From Candidatus Bathyarchaeota archaeon (lineage in GTDB: Archaea; Thermoproteota; Bathyarchaeia; 40CM-2-53-6): a DNA stretch of 11,545 nt. The number at the start of each line of letters is the position of its first letter. The first letter of the stretch is position 1. The notes beneath the pieces are model-generated. The model was not told the origin of the DNA, did no database searches, and saw nothing but the letters and a program-made list of their open reading frames with translations. Below are positions 1 through 6,045 of the stretch, piece after piece. The position numbers and the translations under genes were made by a program. Where the stretch lies: NCBI GenBank assembly GCA_005888755.1, contig VBBQ01000018.1, positions 21,609 through 33,153 on the forward strand, written 5' to 3'.

Positions 1-340
1 CAATCTCATAAGTGTCTTGCAGAGGGAAGGTGTAGGAGAAACTTCCGGACGCAACATTCACAACGCTGTACAAATAGGTAAAAGATGTCTGGGCCTGGAA
101 GTCAGCAAACTCAGCACTGCTTAGAATATAGAAGCTCACTGGATTTCCAGAGTTCTCTTGGAACTGGCCGGATATAACATCCGAAGAAACTCTGGTGGTC
201 ACAAGATTGTAAGTCAAGCCTGGTTGAATATTGAATGTGGATTGCTCGGACGTCATTGAGGTGTATGTGAGGAAGTTGTATCCCGCTAGCGAGAGGACGA
301 ACAAGGCTGAGATTAGGAAGCGAAGTCTGTTCGGCTCCAT
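1..340 (-). CDS. N-terminal part of a membrane-anchored extracytoplasmic beta-sandwich protein (cut by window edge)
   Basis: Reading the minus strand from ATG at 340 gives 113 codons without a stop, running off the left edge. Residues 1-5 (MEPNR) are polar and positive. Residues 6-21 (RFLISALFVLSLAGYN) form one hydrophobic helix, a signal anchor or uncleaved signal peptide. The rest is Ser/Thr/Gln-rich and strand-like. Its order of elements (a run ending in SGQF, then PVSFYILSSAEFADF, then a long loop, then GSFSYTFPLQDTYEI) resembles the GOLD/emp24-like or Ig-like sandwiches common in archaeal surface proteins. That likeness is from memory, without an alignment. A weak TATA-like CTTTAGT lies on the minus strand near 372-378. 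A longer ORF in another frame over the same bases (111-476) looks like a shadow. Function unknown; probably an envelope protein facing outward. Confidence 0.72.
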   Translation of the reverse strand, partial: MEPNRLRFLISALFVLSLAGYNFLTYTSMTSEQSTFNIQPGLTYNLVTTRVSSDVISGQFQENSGNPVSFYILSSAEFADFQAQTSFTYLYSVVNVASGSFSYTFPLQDTYEI

Positions 341-542
341 AACCGACAGTGATTTGAAGGGACATTACAGCCACTAAAGGATTTCTCAGGAGCGCTCTGG
401 GCCTATCTCTCTGCTTACCCCTAGTTTGGCTCAAGGGGTTGACAATGAAGTTGCCTCGTAGGACCGTATGAGACATTATCCCCCTGTCTGTTACTGGCTA
501 TGTGCTACTTTCGTAGTAGGCAACGATCGATAACGTGTACCT

Positions 543-575
543 GTTATCTGCCCCTCTTGGTTCGGGTAACGTTAA
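543..575 (+). repeat. Composite motif copy 1
   Basis: GTTATCTGCCCC at 543-554, then 12 unrelated bases, then TAACGTTAA at 567-575. The same two blocks at the same 24-base start-to-start distance recur at 2752-2784 and, with three changes in the first block, at 5518-5550. Here the first block is also the right arm of an inverted repeat, GATAAC (529-534) with GTTATC (543-548). The copy lies 345 bases before the gene at 921 and about 200 bases upstream of the minus-strand gene starting at 340, so its target gene is uncertain. Confidence 0.75.
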
Positions 576-785
576 TTCCTAAATCTGGGTCGAGATTCGT
601 AGGAGCTTCAGATGGGTCGAGGTAGGCCCGGTGCCTCAAGAGATTAGCTGGTGCGCCCATCCCCGGTCAGCCATCCCCGCTAGACAAGTAATCTGAAATG
701 CGCTGCGAGAATGTCGCAATGGGGGATTTGCTGTTTTCAAACCAGCCCACGGGCCTAGATTTGAAGCCCCTTCAGAATCGTCAGC

Positions 786-803
786 GTATTACTCGGGTAA
801 TAC
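786..803. repeat. Perfect 7-bp inverted repeat, operator- or hairpin-like
   Basis: GTATTAC (786-792), spacer TCGG, GTAATAC (797-803). The arms pair perfectly. It lies about 70 bases upstream of the TATA-like box that serves the gene at 921, so it may bind a dimeric regulator of the PIN unit or fold as a small hairpin. Confidence 0.45.
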
Positions 804-872
804 CCAATTTCGCATCTCAAATTCATTAGTAAGACAATGAGTACCCAACTCTTATCAGAAGTAATAGGCATC

Positions 873-880
873 GTTTAAAG
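873..880 (+). promoter_or_regulatory. TATA-like box for the two-gene PIN unit
   Basis: GTTTAAAG is the only good TATA-like element just upstream of the ATG at 921. Archaeal spacing puts transcription start near 902-906, leaving a leader of about 15-20 bases with no clear Shine-Dalgarno sequence. Confidence 0.4.
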
Positions 881-920
881 CAGAAAGTGTCGTTCCCTAC
901 CTCAAGGCTCTTGAAATAAC

Positions 921-1766
921 ATGCGGTCGATAGGTCTAGCCCCATCAGCGCTTCGATTTGGCCTAGTAGACCTTCAACCGTTTGAGGAAACAATCGAAGA
1001 GAAGTTTGGCAATGTCAAATTCATTGTAAAACAACTCAGGCTTCGACCTTCCGAATCTTTTCGCGACTATTCGACATTGTCTTCGAGCAAGGATTCCCTC
1101 AGAGATTTCATTACCGACTTCTTCGAAAAATCAGTCCAACAGAACCCGGATCTCAAGAAGCTTGTTGAAGAGACTGAGAGAGGTGGGCTATCGTCCGGCG
1201 GCAAATTCGAGCTAACTTCACTTTTTGCAGATTTTGCGGCGAAATACGCGAAAGGTATTGATGAGCACGTTAAACTCGAAATATCAAAATTCATAGACTC
1301 AGACCTTCCCTTCACAGTATTCGATCAATTCAGTCTCTTCGATCGAACCTTTGCGATGTTTCTGTCGACGCTAACAGAAGCTAGTGCCAGCATGCAAAGG
1401 CTCGTGTCACTCTCGTACAGAGCGAGAGGGGTCCCAGCCTCTAGGCATCAACTCGATGAGTTCAAGAGGAAAATTCGCAGCGTGCTCTCTGCGAGCGACG
1501 TTACTTGGGTATCGAGCTTCTCCTTGAGATTATACTTAGAGCTAACACACTCTACAAGTCTAGACGAGCTATTCAAGCCAAAGCAATTTCGATTGGAAAA
1601 CCTGGAGAAAAACGAATTTGACAGGCTACTGCGAGAGCTGACGATGAATAACCTCAGGTTCAGACAACAATTGATCCAATATGGTCCAAGAGGCGAAATG
1701 CCTGAGTTTGAGGTGAAGGGCCCCGTATACTCAGTTTGGCGTGAAATGAACGAGCAATTAACGTAG
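921..1766 (+). CDS. Uncharacterised helical protein, first gene of a two-gene unit with a PIN-domain protein
   Basis: 281 residues from ATG at 921 to TAG at 1766. I do not recognise a family. The protein is soluble: no signal peptide or membrane segment. It is mostly predicted helix, rich in Phe, Leu, Ser, Arg and Glu, with charged stretches (for example DLKKLVEETERGG around 77-90 and the Arg-rich region around 160-190, RARGVPASRHQLDEFKRKIRS). The next gene begins 11 bases after the stop on the same strand, so the two are probably co-transcribed and may act together. A natural guess is a partner, regulator or adaptor of the PIN nuclease, but nothing in the sequence proves it. It is much larger than the usual 70-100-residue antitoxins paired with PIN toxins and has no visible ribbon-helix-helix or AbrB start, so a classical VapB role is unlikely. 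Confidence 0.75.
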   Translation: MRSIGLAPSALRFGLVDLQPFEETIEEKFGNVKFIVKQLRLRPSESFRDYSTLSSSKDSLRDFITDFFEKSVQQNPDLKKLVEETERGGLSSGGKFELTSLFADFAAKYAKGIDEHVKLEISKFIDSDLPFTVFDQFSLFDRTFAMFLSTLTEASASMQRLVSLSYRARGVPASRHQLDEFKRKIRSVLSASDVTWVSSFSLRLYLELTHSTSLDELFKPKQFRLENLEKNEFDRLLRELTMNNLRFRQQLIQYGPRGEMPEFEVKGPVYSVWREMNEQLT

Positions 1767-1777
1767 GCCTAGCCTTA

Positions 1778-2626
1778 TTGGGGCTTCCAGGGTGCCTCCT
1801 CTACGATGCCAACATTCTATTTACTTTGCTTGAGGGATGGTTGCATCAAGCTCTAACCGGAAACATCGCTCCAAGTTCCTTTTTTGTAAACGCGGAAAGA
1901 GTGCATTTAGAGGCAAAAAGGATCGGCGTTCCATGCCTGGCCTCTCACCAAAGTTACTCTGCATTGGAGGATCGCGTCAAGAGAGTGAACGACTTTGCTG
2001 CCGACACGCTCCGATCCTTCGTTCAGTTTCTTCGACAAGAGAAAACCGTATCTGGACAATTATCTCCCTTCGACTCAAATGAGGACATCTTCCTAGTTGA
2101 GAGGTTCATCGTAGAACAATTCCGTCCATTGGGACAGTCGAAGAACTGGGAAAAAGAGTCGCTACGATTGCTAGAACGACTGATTTTCGATGCCATTCTA
2201 AGAGCGACCGGAAAGCGAGGGAGCACGACTAGCACTCAGTCGGTGATTGATCAGATTTTAGGGACGCTGGTTGATCTAACCCGAATCTCAGATGGTAGGC
2301 AAACATGCCTCGTCAGATTGCAAAGTGAAGTGAAAGCGCCAACCGTCTTCGGCGATCCACAGCTCTTTAGAGAGATCAAAAACAACGTCCTCATCGGTGA
2401 TGATGAAGATGTGGGACAATTGTCAGTTGCAATACAGCATCAAAAAACGGCAAATATTTGGACAGTCTTTGTTACAACAGATTACGCTCACGTTATCAGC
2501 GTTGCTGGAGACATTTTGTCGAAATTCAAGCTCCAGTGCTCCGCTCCATTATATGCAATCGCGTACCTGGAGCGTCTCTCGGCAAAGGGTGGCCCTGTTC
2601 CAGACCCAAAGCAATACATTCGGTGA
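1778..2626 (+). CDS. PIN-domain (putative ribonuclease) protein with a long central insert
   Basis: 282 residues. The only plausible start is TTG at 1778, which places LLYDANILF, a first PIN strand with catalytic-type Asp10, near the N-terminus. No ATG or GTG is available upstream before the in-frame TGA at 1742. The C-terminal part shows the other half of a PIN fold: acidic D208, D209 and D211 in GDDEDVGQLSVAI, followed by WTVFVTTD with Asp235 where PIN proteins carry the last metal ligand. Between the two halves lie roughly 180 mostly helical residues instead of the usual 60-80, so this is a PIN core with a large insert. PIN proteins are metal-dependent RNases found in VapC toxins, rRNA processing and RNA decay. 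The gene follows the unknown gene at 921 by 11 bases. PIN assignment rests on motif reading; RNA target unknown. Confidence 0.68.
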   Translation: MGLPGCLLYDANILFTLLEGWLHQALTGNIAPSSFFVNAERVHLEAKRIGVPCLASHQSYSALEDRVKRVNDFAADTLRSFVQFLRQEKTVSGQLSPFDSNEDIFLVERFIVEQFRPLGQSKNWEKESLRLLERLIFDAILRATGKRGSTTSTQSVIDQILGTLVDLTRISDGRQTCLVRLQSEVKAPTVFGDPQLFREIKNNVLIGDDEDVGQLSVAIQHQKTANIWTVFVTTDYAHVISVAGDILSKFKLQCSAPLYAIAYLERLSAKGGPVPDPKQYIR

Positions 2627-2751
2627 TATTCGCGGCAATTCGTTGACAGGGAATTGACCGCTAAGATTTCATAATCAGAGATCAGAATATCTCGGCGAGT
2701 TGAGAACTAGACTGGCCGCTGTCGGCAAAAACCGATAGCGACTTGTAACTC

Positions 2752-2784
2752 GTTATCTGCCCCAAGAGTCTCACATAACGTTAA
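2752..2784 (+). repeat. Composite motif copy 2
   Basis: GTTATCTGCCCC at 2752-2763, 12 bases, TAACGTTAA at 2776-2784. Both blocks are identical to copy 1 and the spacing is exact, while the 12-base spacer differs completely. It lies about 100 bases upstream of the beta-helix gene. In this copy GTTAT (2752-2756) and ATAAC (2775-2779) could pair around the spacer. Confidence 0.75.
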
Positions 2785-2801
2785 GTTGGACTCTTCCAAC
2801 T
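2784..2801 (+). repeat. 7-bp stem, 4-base loop inverted repeat
   Basis: AGTTGGA (2784-2790), CTCT, TCCAACT (2795-2801); perfect pairing. It starts on the last base of motif copy 2. It could be a terminator for the PIN unit read from the left or part of a regulatory site for the gene to the right. No T-run follows, so intrinsic termination is doubtful. Confidence 0.45.
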
Positions 2802-2859
2802 AAGTGGTTCTCTTTGAGTTCTTCGCCAGTAGTCGAATGTAGTCGGATGTGTACTCACC

Positions 2860-2867
2860 GTTTATGA
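2860..2867 (+). promoter_or_regulatory. TATA-like box for the beta-helix gene
   Basis: GTTTATGA lies 25 bases before the TTG at 2886. This spacing puts transcription start at about the start codon, so the mRNA is probably leaderless, or starts just before the alternative GTG at 2895. Confidence 0.45.
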
Positions 2868-2885
2868 TAGCTGATTACTAGGGCT

Positions 2886-4442
2886 TTGAACGGTGTGAAC
2901 TTGCCAGCCAAGAGGGTTCTGTTTGTACTGCTTGTATTGGTGGCCACTGTGATGTTTCTACCTCAATTTGCTCACTCATCGCCATCGTCGGGACAGACCC
3001 ACGCGCCTATATTCATAAACGGTAACAATGGGTTCACGGCGGACAACGGCGTCACTGGGGGCAGTGGTACTAGTTCCGACCCCTACATCATCGAGAACTG
3101 GCTCATAACCACAAGTGGAATTGGAATAGAAATCGACAATACTAACGCTTTCTTTGTCATAACTAACGTTTCCATACAGGGTATGGTGCGCCCAGCGGCG
3201 GCAATCCTATTCTCCAATATCTCCAATGGCGAGTTGACGAATAGCATTATGCAAGGATTCTATGTAGGAGTATCCAGCGCATCATCTTCTCAGATAACCC
3301 TGTCAGAAGACAGCTACGTCGATGTTTACCAAGCTGTCGCTCTCCAAACTACCACTAACGTACTAATTGAGAAGAACAATCAAGCGGCCAGCACTGGTTT
3401 CTCCATAACCACCCTCAACACGTCTAATGTAAGTATCGTCGATAACAGTCTCAATGGTGAGATGTCCCTCGGGCACTCCGCCAGCTTCTCGATCACAGGA
3501 AATCAGATGCACGGGTTCGGGGCAGGCATCCATGTAGACAGCTCCCATGAATTCTCCATCTCGGGAAACCAGATTCAAGGAGCATGGGGGCCCCCGGGTA
3601 GAAATTGTTGCAGAGCCATCGCAATATTCGTCAGCCAGTCAGATGGCTTCGAGATATCTGGCAACAGCATTACGGGATCACCTAACGGTATATGGTTCCA
3701 GACTGTGATCGATGCAACCGTCCAAAACAACGTCATATCGAACTCTTCTGGTCTAATTGGCTTCGAGGCGCAGAATCTAGCCGTCATTGACAACATTCTC
3801 GAAAATAGCTCAATCAGCCTCTTCGGCTCCAATATCTCCATTACAGGAAACAAGCTTCATGGAACACGTGGAATTGATGTCCGGTCTTCCGACGGCCTGG
3901 AGATATCAGGTAATGAGGTATCGGATGGTCCACTCGGAGTAAGGGTTTCAATCTCCAATGCCCATATGGGATTCGTAATTGAAGGCAACACAATTCTGCG
4001 GAACGGCATAGGCATCCTCGTTCAATCTTCGCAAGGCCTTGATATTCTAAACAACAAGGTCAGCTCGAACGGAGTCGGAATCAGCGTGGACAGTTCATAT
4101 CCTAACGTCGAATCAGGGAACATCACGATCGCCCAGAATGAGCTTTCTAGCAACGGCGGAGGCGTAGTCTTGAACTCGACCTTTGGAATCCTAGCCTATC
4201 ATAACAACTTCTACGGAAACGCTGTCCAGGCTTCTGATTACAATAGCACCGACAATGCTTGGGATAATGGATATCCTATTGGAGGAAACTTTTGGTCAGA
4301 CTATACAGCGACAGACGCATGTAGTGGGCCGAACCAGGACGTCTGCTCTGGCCCCGATGGCATAGGTGATACGCCTTACGTATTCAACTACAACCGGGAC
4401 AACTATCCATTGATGCAGCCCTACTCGAAAGTTAGCGCTTGA
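2886..4442 (+). CDS. Secreted NosD-like right-handed beta-helix surface protein
   Basis: 518 residues. Residues 1-31 form a Sec-type signal peptide (positive AKR at 8-10, then a hydrophobic core VLFVLLVLVATVMFL). The mature protein begins with the hallmark of this archaeal family, GNNGFTADNGVTGGSGT followed by SDPYIIENW. Next come about 15 short imperfect coils of the type SGNQIxG, GIxVxSSxxxxISGN and NNxISxN (roughly residues 80-440), as in NosD/pectate-lyase-like parallel beta-helices. The end carries the usual closing motifs GGNFWSDY, DGIGDTPY and NYPLMQPY. Cysteine pairs at CC (about 242-243) and in ACSGPNQDVCSG near 480 may form disulfides. No C-terminal membrane anchor or sorting domain follows, so the protein is probably released or held by other surface layers. 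Start is TTG at 2886 by promoter spacing; GTG 2895 is the alternative. Likely binds or modifies extracellular polysaccharide, but no catalytic residues can be assigned. Confidence 0.85.
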   Translation: MNGVNLPAKRVLFVLLVLVATVMFLPQFAHSSPSSGQTHAPIFINGNNGFTADNGVTGGSGTSSDPYIIENWLITTSGIGIEIDNTNAFFVITNVSIQGMVRPAAAILFSNISNGELTNSIMQGFYVGVSSASSSQITLSEDSYVDVYQAVALQTTTNVLIEKNNQAASTGFSITTLNTSNVSIVDNSLNGEMSLGHSASFSITGNQMHGFGAGIHVDSSHEFSISGNQIQGAWGPPGRNCCRAIAIFVSQSDGFEISGNSITGSPNGIWFQTVIDATVQNNVISNSSGLIGFEAQNLAVIDNILENSSISLFGSNISITGNKLHGTRGIDVRSSDGLEISGNEVSDGPLGVRVSISNAHMGFVIEGNTILRNGIGILVQSSQGLDILNNKVSSNGVGISVDSSYPNVESGNITIAQNELSSNGGGVVLNSTFGILAYHNNFYGNAVQASDYNSTDNAWDNGYPIGGNFWSDYTATDACSGPNQDVCSGPDGIGDTPYVFNYNRDNYPLMQPYSKVSA

Positions 4443-4456
4443 TGATGCGTTAGTAG

Positions 4457-4624
4457 GAATCGGACTTCGCATGGGTGGAAGTCAAGACGGGGTACAGCGA
4501 GCTGAGCTTCAATCAAGTAAGGTTCCGAAACGAATGCAAGCTAAAGTTTTGCGTATTTCGTATACCTAAGTTATGGCTCCCTCCCAAAGCCGGCAAGTCA
4601 ATTGGGAAGAAGACCTGCCTATGA
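4457..4624 (+). pseudogene. C-terminal fragment of an EVK-type (PD-(D/E)XK-like) nuclease
   Basis: An open frame runs from just after an in-frame TAG (4454-4456) to TGA at 4622-4624. It reads DFAWVEVKTGYSELSFNQ, then VRFRNECKLKFCVFRI and a basic tail. The pattern W-V-E-V-K-T-G, then LS-x-NQ-x-x-F, is the second half of a PD-(D/E)XK nuclease core: the E-x-K catalytic pair followed by the LS..Q helix, as in VRR-NUC- and Holliday-resolvase-like proteins. The first half with the PD aspartate is missing, because the beta-helix gene ends only 12 bases earlier. A GTG at 4475 could start a 49-residue peptide but would remove most of the motif strand. It is best read as the surviving 3' end of a nuclease gene, with its 5' part lost, presumably when the left neighbour arrived. 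Confidence 0.5.
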
Positions 4625-4643
4625 AATTGTAAAGGATAACTAA

Positions 4644-4787
4644 TCAGGATTCGAACTCAAGGCTCAGCCCGCATCGCGGGCAACTCAAGCTCACAGGCTC
4701 ACCGGTATCAACATCAACCAGTCCTACTGGAGTGCGCGACTGAGTACCGCACCTTGGGTACTCAACGTCTACGAGTTTCGCCAACAC
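4644..4787 (-). CDS. Small zinc-ribbon-like protein (about 47 residues)
   Basis: On the minus strand, GTG at 4787 opens 47 codons ending in TGA. The product reads LVDVEYPRCGTQSRTPVG and then a GEPVSLSCPRCGLSLEFES end. Two beta-hairpin knuckles are recognisable, YPRCG and CPRCG. The second is a complete CxxC; in the first the leading Cys is replaced by Tyr10, leaving three cysteines (13, 36, 39). The frame continues upstream to a GTG at 4895, but those extra 36 residues look unlike protein, so I prefer the short form. No promoter is evident. It could be a degraded zinc ribbon or a three-Cys variant. Function unknown; such mini-ribbons often bind nucleic acid or a partner protein. Confidence 0.45.
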   Translation of the reverse strand: MLAKLVDVEYPRCGTQSRTPVGLVDVDTGEPVSLSCPRCGLSLEFES

Positions 4788-4915
4788 TATCAATGGGTAG
4801 GATTCGACAAAGCAAAGAAAAGAGGCTGAGGGTGGCAAAAGTGAATCAGGTTGCGAGTTTGACCGAGCCGCTCGTTCCCGCAACATTTTTTTCACGGAGA
4901 AACAGTTCGTGATTT

Positions 4916-5123
4916 ATGAGCATGAGCGGCGGTTTCGATAACCAAGCTTCGACTCTGGGGAATACTAATAGGAATTGGCTTCTCCTTGGGGATTGCATCC
5001 GTCTTTTTGGCCGCTTGGGAAAACCAGGCGACTAACTGGAGCATACTGATAGCAATAGGCCTTGGAGTTCGCATAGGCTCGTTCTTTGGCGTGCAGCACG
5101 AGCTGAAAAAGCCGAAACACTAG
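4916..5123 (+). pseudogene. Small two-helix membrane protein with a frame break near its start
   Basis: The frame ending in TAG at 5121-5123 encodes a convincing small membrane protein: VSITKLRLWGILIGIGFSLG, a helix continuing to FLAAW, a polar turn ENQATNW, then SILIAIGLGV and a polar C-terminus ending in ELKKPKH. That frame has no ATG, GTG or TTG after the in-frame TGA at 4923 except a TTG inside the first helix. An ATG pair at 4916 and 4922 is in the neighbouring frame; dropping one G from the GGCGG at 4928-4932 would join them and give about 68 residues starting MSMSGVSITK. So the gene either carries a one-base insertion or uses a rare start. It forms a possible pair with the two-helix protein at 5210. 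Function unknown. Confidence 0.5.
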
Positions 5124-5143
5124 CTCCACCAAGGGCAGTCTTG

Positions 5144-5162
5144 CGAAGTGAGGTGTACTTCG
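5144..5162. repeat. 6-bp inverted repeat between two small membrane-protein genes
   Basis: CGAAGT (5144-5149), 7-base spacer, ACTTCG (5157-5162). It lies 47 bases before the ATG at 5210. It could be an operator, a weak terminator or chance. Confidence 0.25.
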
Positions 5163-5209
5163 TAACCGCCTTCCCAGCTGCCTGGTTGAACTCGATTGTT
5201 ATCTGAGTA

Positions 5210-5491
5210 ATGTTTCCTATCGCAGGGTTCGTTTTGAAGCCCGAGAATGTCTCGCTAGTTGGTTTCGCTGTTCTTCTGATAGGAGTCATTCTGACAATCG
5301 GTGGAATCCTGTTCTTTGGCCAAGTCTACGATTGTGCGACTAGTCTAGGAACAAGCTGCCCGGCCGACGCAACTGTGAGATTCGCGTGGGCTTTTCCCCT
5401 GACCATATTCGGAGGATACCTGATTCTCTTGGGCGGGTTTACAACCCTTGCCGGGTATGTTGTTATGGAAGTCCGTCGGAAACCACTCTGA
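5210..5491 (+). CDS. Uncharacterised two-helix membrane protein
   Basis: 93 residues from ATG at 5210, directly after an in-frame TGA at 5204, to TGA at 5491. Helix 1 spans about 16-36 (LVGFAVLLIGVILTIGGILFF) and helix 2 about 60-85 (WAFPLTIFGGYLILLGGFTTLAGYVV). The connecting loop of about 22 residues holds two cysteines (42 and 50) that could form a disulfide outside the cell. The C-terminus is short and basic (EVRRKPL), which suggests that end is cytoplasmic and, with two helices, so is the N-terminus. No family recognised. It follows another two-helix protein 86 bases away on the same strand and precedes motif copy 3. No strong TATA box or Shine-Dalgarno site was seen. Confidence 0.68.
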   Translation: MFPIAGFVLKPENVSLVGFAVLLIGVILTIGGILFFGQVYDCATSLGTSCPADATVRFAWAFPLTIFGGYLILLGGFTTLAGYVVMEVRRKPL

Positions 5492-5517
5492 GCCTGAGAC
5501 CCACTGCTTGTTCCTCG

Positions 5518-5550
5518 TTATGTGTACCAAACGTTACAAGTAACGTTAAT
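5518..5550 (+). repeat. Composite motif copy 3, containing an 18-base palindrome
   Basis: GTTATGTGTACC at 5518-5529 (nine of twelve bases match copies 1 and 2), 12 bases, TAACGTTAA at 5542-5550, with the same 24-base phase. In this copy the spacer extends the second block into a perfect inverted repeat, AACGTTAC-AA-GTAACGTT (5531-5548). It lies 74 bases before the DUF2153 ATG. Its end, GTTAATATTTA, also looks like a TATA box. Confidence 0.65.
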
Positions 5551-5556
5551 ATTTAC
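5546..5556 (+). promoter_or_regulatory. TATA-like box overlapping the end of motif copy 3
   Basis: GTTAATATTTA. Normal archaeal spacing would put transcription start near 5576-5581, exactly at the ATG of a 15-codon frame (5581-5628) whose TGA overlaps the ATG of the DUF2153 gene at 5625. The motif therefore covers the place where TBP and TFB would bind. Confidence 0.35.
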
Positions 5557-5624
5557 TCGTGTGGACAGGCCACGTGAATCATGGACAGGCAGCTGGGAGC
5601 CGAGTCAGGCCGTGAAACTTCTGC

Positions 5625-5996
5625 ATGACAAGTGATTCACGAGAAACAAGTGAGAAATTTATGGAAATGTCTGACGAACCCAAGTCTTGGGTAGAAGAGG
5701 CAAGAAATAGGGTCAAGCGTATCTCAGATCTTGATCCTCAAGACCGCCTAGACATCGTCTACGGTATCGGCCTTTGCTGTTCGACTCTCGCGAAGAGCAT
5801 GCAGGGCTGGATGCAGTGGATTGGGAACCTTTCACTGAAAGATTTCGAGCGACCTGAACTCGAGGAAATCTTCGGCATCATAAAAAAGGCAACTGTCCAG
5901 CTCATGGAGTTGGACATCGATAAGACTGAGAAATACGAGCAGTCCCACGGGTTACGCCAGAAAGCGCCCGACCGGCAAAATAGGCTGGTCAGCTAG
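5625..5996 (+). CDS. DUF2153-like archaeal protein
   Basis: 123 residues, ATG at 5625 to TAG at 5996. The core from about residue 16 (DEPKSWVEEARNRV, then RISDLDPQDRLDIVYGIGL, then KSMQGWMQWIGNL, then LEEIFGIIKKATVQLMELDIDKTEKYE) matches what I remember of DUF2153, an archaeal family of about 100-130-residue helical proteins of unknown function. Markers are the S-W start, DPxDRLDIVYGIG, QGWMQWIGNL and the LDIDxTEKY helix. The acidic/basic helices, lack of any signal peptide and the Trp pair point to a small cytoplasmic helical bundle. A second ATG at 5661 would remove a weakly conserved 12-residue leader. Upstream lie motif copy 3 and a 15-codon open frame that overlaps the start by ATGA, so translation may be coupled. 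The DUF77 remnant follows 49 bases later. Confidence 0.65.
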   Translation: MTSDSRETSEKFMEMSDEPKSWVEEARNRVKRISDLDPQDRLDIVYGIGLCCSTLAKSMQGWMQWIGNLSLKDFERPELEEIFGIIKKATVQLMELDIDKTEKYEQSHGLRQKAPDRQNRLVS

Positions 5997-6045
5997 ACAA
6001 GAATTAACAGACAGAACAAGATCGCAACCCCTCAAGGTTCGGGCT

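Larger units (their letters stand above)
341..920. other. 580-base non-coding stretch with one composite motif, one inverted repeat and a promoter
   Basis: I find no convincing gene here. It contains copy 1 of the three-copy motif (543-575), a GC-rich patch with short repeats (about 585-730), a 7-bp inverted repeat (786-803) and a TATA-like box (873-880) before the gene at 921. The left end must also hold the promoter of the minus-strand gene that starts at 340. Confidence 0.6.
2627..2885. other. Intergenic region with motif copy 2, a hairpin and a promoter
   Basis: About 260 bases between the PIN gene and the beta-helix gene. I see no gene in it. The listed motif copy, the 7-bp hairpin that follows it directly and the TATA-like box account for its right half. 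The left half shows nothing I can name. Confidence 0.5.

Noticed and set aside
111-476. 121-codon minus-strand ORF at the left edge
   Set aside because: It overlaps a frame starting at 340 that has a clear signal-anchor helix and continues off the window. The 121-codon product has no hydrophobic start and an unnatural Arg-rich beginning.
4441-4510. C/D-box small RNA with TGATGA at 4442 and CTGA at 4502
   Set aside because: Only two loose boxes, no D'/C' pair and no terminal stem, and the stretch overlaps the nuclease remnant.
4646-4665. tRNA T-loop-like GATTCGAACTC
   Set aside because: No 5-bp T-stem and no matching D-arm, anticodon arm or acceptor; it is the 3' end of the small zinc-ribbon gene.
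5198-5209. Fourth copy of the composite motif (GTTATCTG before the gene at 5210)
   Set aside because: The first eight bases match, but there is no TAACGTTAA at the 24-base phase, so it is probably chance.
5032-5289. 85-codon minus-strand ORF under the two small membrane-protein genes
   Set aside because: A short central part looks protein-like, but it runs antisense to two good membrane-protein frames and its ends look random. Most likely a shadow.
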